64,000 bases of DNA from Hoplostethus atlanticus (Eukaryota; Chordata; Actinopteri; Trachichthyiformes; Trachichthyidae), in NCBI GenBank assembly GCA_034670405.1, contig JAXDDX010000172.1, positions 744,001 through 808,000 on the forward strand, given 5' to 3'. Under the pieces are notes generated by a model. The model ran no database searches, had not been told where the DNA came from, and saw only the letters and a program-made list of their open reading frames with translations. Position numbers and translations under genes: made by a program. Below are positions 56,353-64,000 of the stretch, one piece after another. Each line of letters opens with the position of its first letter. The stretch's first letter is position 1.

Positions 56353-56519
56353 GTTTGATAAATTAACTGGTGATTTTTTTAATAAATGTTTTTTTTTCTG
56401 GCGCTGCTATAACCGCTGCTGAATCAATTCAGTCGCGTGTGCGAGTCGAATCAACTCACTCACTTAACTGATTCGGTTCTTTTGAACGATTCATTCGCAA
56501 ATTGGCCATCACTATTTGA

Positions 56520-57240
56520 TTTCCACACCCTATAGTGTGAATATTGAGTTTGGCAACTTGATTTGGCTTAGTTTTATTTAATAAAATTTGTTAACCGTTA
56601 CCTTTGGTGTGTCTCCCTTTTGTTATGACCTGGGTCATAACAAATGGGGGCTCGTCCATTAAGGTTACTTTGTTAAAAATATAATAATAATAACCTTGCA
56701 ATCAACAATGGCGAGGAAGTTGGCACAGACAAAACGACCTGAGCTGTAATGCGTCTAATTGCGGTAATATGGCAATAGCGAAAGATGGCTTGGAGGACAG
56801 CTGACAGTTTCCGGGAGACTTGGGGTAGAAGGGAAAGGACAGAGAATAGTGCAGAGAGAGGGTGTTCTAACCTCACTTTCACAGTTCAACACTGCCTTTG
56901 CATCACCCGTGCATCAACAAGAAAGTTGGTTACCGTCTGGTTTGCAGGGTGTCAGCGGTGTCCTCATCTCCGTGGTAACCGTCGCGCAGTTGCAGTAGAC
57001 AGGTAAACACACGCATGTGTTGGTCTGGACCCGTCAATGTCAGGAGGGCTGTAGCGGAGTGCGGTCCGGGGGCTGTTGTCCATCAGAATCGTTGTGCCAA
57101 CAGTTCACCTCAGTGGAGATAGAGGGATAGGTTGATGTTTTGACTCAAGTTGTTCAGGGAGCAGAGTAGAGTAGCGACTGGCTTGGTTTCATAGTCGTCT
57201 GGGCTGCGGGACGGGCTGCAGAATGGTTTAGTTGAGTTTC
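56520..57240 (+). mobile_element. Gypsy-like LTR end, primer-binding site and leader
   Basis: AATAAA near 56580, an LTR end at ...CATAACA (56642), two bases, then TGGGGGCTCGTCC (56645-56657), complementary to the 3' end of tRNA-Pro. The same arrangement is at 62554-62569. The following 0.6 kb has no recognisable gag frame. Confidence 0.6.
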
Positions 57241-57249
57241 TTTTTTTGT

Positions 57250-57400
57250 TCAAGGCTTTTTTATTGAAGGTTCAATAGATTTTGCATGTATTCAGAAGCG
57301 ATACTTTTTTTTTCCTACAACATATGCAACCCCACAATCCCATTGCACCTCAAATTGTCGGGGGAGGAAGAGTCTAGGTCAGGGCCAGTGATAAGGACTG
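57250..57400 (-). mobile_element. L1-type LINE 3' end fragment
   Basis: TTTTTTATTGAAGGTTCAAT followed by AT-rich DNA resembles the reverse of an L1 3' UTR. It is probably the distal end of the element whose ORF2 lies at 58290-62290, separated by the LTR below. Confidence 0.35.
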
Positions 57401-58020
57401 GACCTCCTCGCCAACACTTAATCTTCTTCACAATTCAGTCGTTACTGGAGTCTCACAACAGGTTCAAAGAATTCACTGGAGACGATCAGAGTTCGATGCA
57501 TAGAGTTTTATTCTTCAACAGAGACAAAACCCGAGTTGGTTCCGGAACCAGACTGAAGTACAACTGCCTGTGCATGATCTTATATAGCCCAAGAACTGGG
57601 TGGAGAATACTGACTTCTACGCCCCGTTTTCCCAAATTTAGCTTTGTTTTGCCCGGAAATAATGGTGTCCTAACGCCTGAATTTAGCCCTGTGGGCGGTC
57701 TTTGCGGGCATGTAGGCGGTCTCGTTTTACTCCATTACGTAACCGTTACATAAGAAAACCCAGGGTTTTAGGGACTTTCCCATTCACCATTACGTAATGG
57801 CCACCTGGGCCTCTCCTGTTTGCGCATGCCCAGCCTGTCTTTTTCTAGGTACTTTCCCTTACGCCATTGCAGGTGCTTATCAAAACGGGGCCTGTGTAGC
57901 TCGTCCTTGGACACCCTTATTGTGAGAAGGCTTCAGACTGTATTTTTTAAAAACTTTGTGATTACTGTGGGGAAGCTTTAGACTGTATTTTTTGAAACTT
58001 TATGATTACTTTATTATCTT
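57400..58020 (-). mobile_element. Probable solo LTR
   Basis: The minus strand has a TATA box (GGCTATATAAGATCATGCAC, about 57570-57590) and, some 70 bases downstream, AATAAAACTC (57504-57513), the spacing of an LTR promoter and R region. A 40-bp direct repeat (CAGACTGTATTTTTTAAAAA- and [24 protein letters not shown]) lies in the putative U3 at 57928-58012. Exact ends and target duplication were not found. Confidence 0.45.
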
Positions 58021-58289
58021 CAGGTTACATGCTTAATCAAACACAATCTTTATATTTATGCAGACTTAACATTTTGATATTGATAATATTGCTTAATACA
58101 AGGCATATTATACCTTAACTATAATTATTAACAACAAAATCCACACAACATTCAAAGTACATACAAAAACTAAATAAACAAATAAACAATAGCAAAAGAA
58201 AATAAAATTTATTTAGAAAAACATAATGATGATAAAGAAAAGAAAAACATAATAACAATAATAATAACCATTTTACAAGAAAAGAAAAA

Positions 58290-59649
58290 AACTATAGAAT
58301 TAAAATGCTGTCAGTGTCCATCTTTTCTACATGAGCTAAGATAGGCTGACATATAGTGTAGAATTTCCCTGCACTGCCCCTCGTGGCATATCTGATTTTC
58401 TCTAATGTCAAATGATTCATTAGATCTCCCAGCCATAGAGTGAAGGTTGGGGGGTATGTTTCTCTCCATTTTAATAAAATGAGACGTCTTGCTAAAAGTG
58501 TCGCAAAAGATATTAGATTCTTGAGTGAGTCATTCGGACAGAGATTCTGTGAGATAACACCAAATAAAACCGTTATGGCAAGAGGTTCAACTGGCATCCC
58601 CAATGCCTCTGGAAAAAAATTGAAAATCGATCGCCAGTTTTTGGCAGAACCAGAACATGTGAGAGTGTGGCTGGTGTTTGTTTACACCGGTCACATGTGG
58701 GATCAATGTCTAGTTTAAATTGAGCTAATTTGACTTTGGACCAGTGTAACCTATGCACTACTTTAAATTGTATAACTGAATGTCATAGACAGACTGATGA
58801 TGAATGTATTCTGTCTAAAATATTCTGCCATTCTATCGTTGAGTGTTACGTTGAGATCATCTTCCCATCGAGTTCTTAGGGAATTGAGAGGTTCCGCGTT
58901 GTGAGTTAAGTAGAGAATACACAGTTCCAATGTTTTCTGTGTGGTAAGCAGCAGGTGGTAATGATGGGAAGTCAGTGGATAAAGTTGATACCAAGCTGCG
59001 CAACTGTAGGAATCTAAAAAAATGGCCACGGGAAATATCAAACTTCACTGCAAGCTGTTCAAATGATATGAAGATATTACCTTCATAGAGATCCTTTAAT
59101 GTACAAATTCCATTTCTATTAATTTCTCCATCAACCAGAGAAGGAAGAAACATATTGTTCCTTATTATGGGGGGATGAATTGACCAACTATCGAGTGAGA
59201 AGTAATGTCTAAATTGTGCCCAAGTGTTTGACAATTGGGTTTGTGGAAAACCTAGATACAGAGCCAGATAATGGAGGTTTTGAGCACATCAGAGCATGTA
59301 GAGAAGCTGGGCTACAAGATGAGTTCTCCAATAATAGCCAAGCAGGGGCATTATCTGGTGTAATATTCATCCAGAACAACATAATACAAATCTTTACAGC
59401 CCAATAATAATATCGCAAATGAGGTAATCCTAGCCCAGCCTGCTGACTATGCTTTTGTAGTATACACTTATGAATTCTAGGATTTTTGTTATTCCATATA
59501 AAGGAGGAAATTACTTTATCCACATTGTGGAAAAAAGTCTTTGTTAGAAAGACAGGCAAACACTGAAATAAATATAAAAATCGAGGCAAAATGTTCATTT
59601 TAATAGTATTGATTCTGCCTCATAGTGATAATGGAAGTAGATTCCAATG
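58290..59649 (-). pseudogene. L1-type LINE ORF2, C-terminal part
   Basis: Minus-strand frames in order are MNILPRFLYLFQCLPVFL, SSFIWNNKNPRIHKCILQK, LPHLRYYYWAVKI (end of RT), then RLHWSKVKLAQFKLDIDPTC / DRCKQTPATLSHV (Cys-containing C-terminal region) and LLARRLILLKW near the end. Several frameshifts and stops occur. The upstream continuation of ORF2 is at 62074-62290, beyond an inserted hAT transposon. Confidence 0.85.
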
Positions 59650-59657
59650 CTCTAGAT

Positions 59658-62065
59658 CAGGGGTGTCCAAACTTTTTTCACTGAGGGCCACATACAGAAA
59701 AATATACAAAGGGCTGGGCCACTCACTAGAGGTGAGGCGATATACCTCACCTCTAGTGTATTAAAGTTAGCAAAATCAATCAAATGTAGGTAAATTATGC
59801 TTGATAATTGAATATGCTTAAAGAAAAAAAACAGCCTACATCACAGCTTTCCATTAATGGGTTTTCATTTATTTTGTTTCAAAAAGGGTTGGCAGCTCAT
59901 TCTCAAAACAGCAGGCTCAGATTGCTTCTTAGTCAGGATGGTGATCCCCTTCACAGCACTGTATAAAGGGGGGAAAATAAGGGGAAAAGGGGATGGGTAT
60001 ATTTCAGGCTTGTTATGCAAATAAGTTATTGGGCTTGTTAACACATCAACTAACGTTTGTTAGAAAATGTTATCAACTTTAATTGACTGAATTTATTAAG
60101 TAAATGGGCTTATTAACACATGAATACTGTGTAATATATTTTTAACTCACCTATAATGGGAACAGCGTTGCACTCAGTGGGAACAGTGATGCTGCGCTTT
60201 GGACTGAAGGATGGCTGGCAGGTTAGGAGTAAGTTTGGTGGTTGAGATGCGAAGGACATCACAGAGATGGCTGTCGGTCATTTTGGTTCTCAATCTGCTT
60301 TTGTTCAGATTTAACAGAGAAAATGTTTGCTCGCATATGTATGTTGAGCCGAACAGCCTCATCATTCTTTTTGCGTGGCGTCTCATCAGAGGAAACTTGG
60401 CCTTTTCCAAGCTCCGGTAGAAGTCGGGTAGGGAGAGAAGCTGATGTTGATTCTTCAGAGAATTATCACACTGCATTTCGATAAGTTCTAATTGCAGACT
60501 CTCTTCCACTTCTTCTGCATCCATCAGGAAGGGAGTCGAGAACAGCTTGATTTCTTTCTCAATGATAGAAAAATCTTGGAAGCGCTGACTAAATTCTGTC
60601 ATGAGAGATGTGATCACAGACACATATTTCCCCTTTTTAGCAGAAAGGTTGGCCTTTGGAAAAGCACATTTGATTTCGGACAGCGTGGGGAAGTACGCAA
60701 CATTGAAGTTGCGTAGTTGTGTCTCAAAGAGACGGAGCTTCACACAGAATGCTTTCATGTGCGCATAAAGTTGTGGTACAAGCTGGTCTTTGCCTTGTAG
60801 GCTCTTGTTCAGTGTGTTAAGATGATCAGTAAGATCAACTAAAAATGCCAGGTCTGCCAACCAGAGAGGGTCACTCAGCTCATGAAGAGGTCGGTCCTTC
60901 TCTCTTAAAAACTGGTCGATTTCTGATCTCAGGGAATAAAACCGCTGCAGCACGGAGCCGCAACTTAGCCAACGCACATCAGAATGGTAGAGTAGGTCCC
61001 CGTATTCAGCATCAACATCAGAGAGGAAAGCTTGAAATTCTCTGTGGTAGAGCCCTCGTGCTCGAATTATGTTGACAGTTTTCACAATAGTGTTCATCAC
61101 ATCGCCAAGCTGGACTGTCTTGGCACAGAGGGCTTCTTGGTGGATGATACAGTGCATTTTAACAGCCTCACCTCCACTTTTTTGCACCTTGGCGCATACC
61201 ATAGAGGCCATTCCTTTGCGCTCGCCTGTCATAGCTGGAGCCCCATCCGTTGTAACTCCACACAGCTTGTCCCATTTAAGTCCCATCATGTCAATTGAAT
61301 CTGACACAGCTTCAAAAATGTCCTTACCCGTTGTTGTGCTCTTTAGACTCCTAAGATCAAGCAGCTCCTCCGTAATGCAAAAGTTATCCTCAACTCCCCG
61401 CAAAAAAATTAACAGCTGTGCGGTGTCTGTGGCATCTGTGCATTATTCCTGCGACTTTAGTGAGGCACTGTTTTATGAAGTCACCATCTGAGAAAGGTTT
61501 CCCGTGTTGGGCAATGAGTTGAGCTACCTCGTAGCTGGCTATTGTGGCATTTTCTTGTGTTTTGTTAGCACGAAAAAAATACTGTTGTTGAGCTAGCAGG
61601 CTAGCTGCCATTTGCTTAACTTTCTGTTCGCGCTCGGCACCAGTGTAGACGTGTAGGTCTAATGTTTGGTTTTATAGTGTCGTCGTACATTATACTCTTT
61701 CATCACTGCAACAGTTTCATTGCAAATCAAACAGACACACTTCCCCTTGACTTCTATGAAGAAATATTCATTTTCCTACCGTGTCTGAAATTTTCTACAC
61801 TCACTTGCTATCTTGCATTTCTTTGATTCTGCCATTTTTGGTCACCCGTGGCAAAATTTTTCTTTGATTGCTCTTGTTTTGTGGAGAAGCTGCCTTGTTC
61901 AAGACAGTTACTCCACCTAGTGTTAAAACTAAGAAGTACAATACAGTCAAGCGCAAGTTTCATGTGTGGGCCATATTCCATTATATTTTTAGAATTTGCT
62001 GCGGGCCAATTAAAAATGGACCATGGGCCGCAGTTGGCCCGCGGGCCGTAGTTTGGACACCCCTG
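59658..62065 (-). mobile_element. hAT (Charlie-like) transposon with perfect 8-bp target duplication
   Basis: The ends CAGGGGTGTCCAAACTTTTT and AGTTTGGACACCCCTG are inverted repeats of the common hAT type. CTCTAGAT occurs immediately outside both ends (59650-59657 and 62066-62073). At 2,408 bp it is near full length and carries a transposase gene on the minus strand. It interrupts the L1 ORF2. Confidence 0.96.
60174..61835 (-). pseudogene. hAT transposase, GTF2IRD2/ZBED-like
   Basis: ATG at 61835 starts a BED-type zinc finger (CVCLICNETVAV ... RRHYKTKH). Two TAG codons interrupt it, one at codon 20 and one right after the final His. The frame then shifts near 61400 into a clean 409-codon stretch (60174-61403) with the RNase H-like core (CGVTTDGAPAMTGERKGMAS, HCIIHQEALCAK, HSDVRWLSCGSVLQRF) and the C-terminal dimerisation motif (FGSTYICEQTFSLLNLNKS). 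The enzyme family excises and inserts hAT DNA. This copy is disabled by the stops and the shift, but the core is well preserved. Confidence 0.9.
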
Positions 62066-62073
62066 CTCTAGAT

Positions 62074-62290
62074 CTTCCTTTATTACTAATAAAAGTGGGG
62101 GATAGTTGGCACAACAGAGGTCTTTGAATTTGTGCGTAATCCAAATACCTTATTTTGAAGGGAAGTAGAGTGGGATCAATCTCTTGAGCTGCATGGTTTA
62201 TCGGCAGGTTTACCCAATATCCAGATATCCTGCCAAAATCATCAGCACATTAAGCAGTTTTGTTAGAAGATCAGACAGAAACAATAACAG
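62074..62290 (-). pseudogene. L1-type LINE ORF2, part upstream of the hAT insertion
   Basis: Minus-strand reading gives degenerate RT sequence that leads into LPLSLWGRINTIK across the hAT insertion site, continuous with 58290-59649 once the transposon and one target copy are ignored. Frameshifts are present. Confidence 0.7.
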
Positions 62291-62299
62291 CTTTGATGA

Positions 62300-62554
62300 C
62301 CCCTCTGCTCCACTAGGTGTTCCTGTGTCCTTTGTTGCTGGTCTCCAGAGTCTCCTCTCCCATCGTGGGTGCAGCTGTTTTGTTTGCTGCAGACATTTCT
62401 CACACATCCATGCATGCTTATATGACTGATTACTGACTTCCATGCTTTTCTCCGTCTTTAGTAGTGTTTTGTAAATAAATGTTTTTGTTTTTTTTCATTT
62501 GTAAATTCGTCTGGTCTCCCATTTTTGTGGCAGCCTAAGAGCCGGGCTGTGACA
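62300..62554 (+). mobile_element. 3' portion of a gypsy LTR
   Basis: Contains AATAAA at about 62475 and ends GGCTGTGACA (62554) directly before the primer-binding site. The left LTR boundary next to the L1 fragment is not resolved. Confidence 0.5.
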
Positions 62555-62556
62555 AA

Positions 62557-62569
62557 TGGGGGCTCGTCC
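62557..62569 (+). promoter_or_regulatory. tRNA-Pro-type primer-binding site
   Basis: TGGGGGCTCGTCC, two bases after the LTR end. Identical to 56645-56657. It would prime minus-strand DNA synthesis of the retroelement. Confidence 0.75.
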
Positions 62570-62749
62570 TGTCCTTGTTGACCCGTTGTTGGAGTGATGT
62601 AGGAGATGAGTTGTAGCCTAGTAGGCTGGGCACCTCGTTTTGTGTATGAGTTGGGTGTGTGATGACGTTGGTTACAGGGGGGATGGCAGTAAGTTTTGTG
62701 CTGCAGGTAAATGGGAGGAAGGAACTAGTCCTCGCCTGGGTAGGCCAGA

Positions 62750-63148
62750 ATGGGGTACACGGGCTCAGATACAGTTTGCATAGATGCAATGCATAGAGTG
62801 GTGCTTAACTGTGGTTTGGTCCAAGGTGAGGTTGTCATGGGTGTGCGTCCTGAACTGCCAATCGAAGGGGTGGATATCATTCTAGGGAGCCACCTGGCTG
62901 GTAGCCGGGTGTGGGCCGATGGTCCACCTCCTCCCATAGTAACGTCTTCACCCTATGTTACGGGGAAACCCGATGAGAGTGCTCAGTGTTTCCCTGGTGT
63001 GTTTAAAGGGCTATGTGCCGTGCGGAGCCCGAACCTGAGCGGGGTGCAGCAGAGGAGAGTGGGGCATTCTCTGTGGCTATTCCTGATTCTCTGTTGTCTC
63101 TTTCTCACAGTGACCTGGTGGCGGAGTAGAGAGCTGATCCCTCTCTGA
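62750..63148 (+). pseudogene. Gypsy protease C-terminal fragment
   Basis: The frame contains VVLNCGLVQGEVVMGVRPEL and GVDIILGSHLAGSRVW, the end of a gypsy retropepsin (I-L-G-x-x-L-A-G). The active-site D-T/S-G part is not in this frame. After about 62990 the sequence belongs to a short residual linker with a hydrophobic stretch (SLWLFLILCCLFLTVTWW) that leads into the deletion junction. Confidence 0.6.
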
Positions 63149-63149
63149 G

Positions 63150-63967
63150 CCAGCTGTTTGAAAGAGTTCTCACCCTTGATGATGAAAAGAGTGCCGTAAA
63201 TGGTTACTTGCTGCAGGACAAGGTGTTGGTGAGGAAATGGCTGCCGTATGAGGAAAACTTTGTTGGTAATCCTGTTATTCAGATTGTTGTCCCTTGTAAA
63301 TTTCGTGATTAAGTGTTGAGAACGTCTCATGATCAGTCAGGACATTTGGGAGGCCGTAAGACATATGATTACATTCTGCGATACTTCTGGCCGTGTGTAA
63401 AGAGGGATTTGTCCAGGTATATCAAAACATGCCATACATGTCAGATGATGGGGAAACCAAATCAGGGCATTAAGCCAGCTCCTCTGTGTCCTATTCCAGC
63501 AATCGCGCAGCCTTTTGAGCATCTCATAATTGACTGTGTGGGTCCTTTACCTCGTTCCAGGTCTGGTAGCAATTACTTGCTAACAGTAATGTGTCAAAGC
63601 ACAAGGTAATCGGCTGCATATCTGCTGCGGTCCATTACTGCTAGGTCGGTGGTAAAAGCGTTGACACAGTTCATTTCCATTTTTGGTATTCCAAAGGTAA
63701 TCCAGAGCGACCAGGGCTCAATCTTTTTTTTTTTTTTTATCTCATTTGTTTGCTCAAATTCTAAAACGACTACGGGTTAAACATAACCAGGCTTCCGCAT
63801 ACCATGCTCAGAGTCAAGGGGCTCTGGAGAGATTTCATCAGACCCTGAAGTCTCTGTTGCGTGGTTATTGTGTAGAACTGAACCAGGATAGGGAAGAAGG
63901 GCTGCCGTGGTTACTGTTAGCTGCCAGAGAGGTTGTGCAGGATAGTACCGGTTTTAGCCCAAATTAA
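63150..63967 (+). pseudogene. Gypsy integrase, interrupted
   Basis: The zinc-binding part has His-x-His (TSHDQSGHLGG) and CHTCQ. The core shows HLIIDCVGPLPRSRSG (first catalytic Asp), VIQSDQGS (second) and GALERFHQTLKSLLR (Glu). A TAA precedes VLRTSHD (about 63310), a second TAA follows CQSTR (63607), and a T run of about 15 at 63722-63739 breaks the frame right after the second Asp. It would catalyse integration of the element's DNA. This copy is inactive. Confidence 0.85.
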
Positions 63968-64000
63968 GTTGTTTTTGGTCATACAGTGTGTGGGCCGCTC

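Larger units (their letters stand above)
55335..56515. mobile_element. hAT-like element with inverted ends
   Basis: TAGTGATGGGAAGACCGACT at the left and, reversed, TAGTGATGGCCAATTTGCGA at the right, both followed by GATTC/CGATTC-rich DNA, look like weakly matching terminal inverted repeats. It encloses a tRNA-like piece and the long inverted repeat at 55731-56352. Confidence 0.45.
62557..64000 (+). mobile_element. Ty3/gypsy retrotransposon interior (runs off window)
   Basis: After the primer site, a protease C-terminus (62750-62990) is followed directly by the N-terminus of integrase (63145 onward). Reverse transcriptase and RNase H, normally between them, are missing, so the element has a large internal deletion. 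The 3' LTR would lie beyond 64000. Confidence 0.8.

Overview
The window is teleost fish nuclear DNA. It holds one vertebrate multi-exon gene with GT-AG introns, and most of the rest is transposable element sequence typical of ray-finned fish: L2-, L1- and Rex-like LINEs, tRNA-derived SINEs with an L2 tail, Tc1/mariner, hAT and PIF/Harbinger DNA transposons, gypsy LTRs and an endogenous retrovirus. There are no bacterial-style operons. Almost all other long open frames are shadows or transposon remains.

The host gene is an ETS2 orthologue on the plus strand, from a candidate non-coding first exon ending at 9166 to a polyadenylation signal at 43168. Nine coding exons join in consistent phase into a 450-residue protein: N-terminal MAPK-site region (exons 2-4), Pointed/SAM domain (exon 5), divergent middle (exons 6-8) and ETS DNA-binding domain (exons 9-10). 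Introns 4 (11.3 kb) and 5 (12.3 kb) account for most of the length and are packed with repeats.

Layout. 1-8.4 kb: upstream repeats, namely copy 1 of a recurrent roughly 1.9-kb TIR-like repeat, a foldback element with 0.3-kb arms, minisatellites and a LINE tail. 8.4-9.2 kb: imperfect inverted repeat running into the candidate ets2 promoter and exon 1. 9.4 kb: 266-bp CT tract in intron 1. 11.7-12.7 kb: TIR element in intron 3. 13.7-24.8 kb (intron 4): hAT MITE, a solo LTR with a 5-bp target duplication, a 2.2-kb TIR element with a 4-bp target duplication, hairpin-ended repeats and a possible small spliced gene at 23.1-24.2 kb. 25-37 kb (intron 5): second solo LTR, a nearly full-length L2 LINE, repeat copy 2 containing a SINE, and a minus-strand locus lying beside an intron-less copy of its own exons. 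39.6-40.8 kb: deleted Tc1 element. 43.3-44.1 kb: hAT fragment. 44.8-53.3 kb: a decayed endogenous retrovirus and a PIF/Harbinger element between two oppositely oriented copies of the recurrent repeat. 53.4-54.6 kb: hairpin-ended repeat with a seven-fold 53-bp array. 55.7-56.4 kb: long inverted repeat with a tandem core. 56.6-64 kb: gypsy pieces with tRNA-Pro-type primer sites, a probable solo LTR, and an L1 ORF2 split by a hAT transposon with a perfect 8-bp target duplication.

No clearly new biological system is established. The best leads are the intron-less duplicate of a spliced transcript at 34.85-35.70 kb, the possible small four-exon gene at 23.1-24.2 kb, the unclassified TIR element at 17.9-20.2 kb, and several nested insertions that can be dated against empty sites inside the same window.
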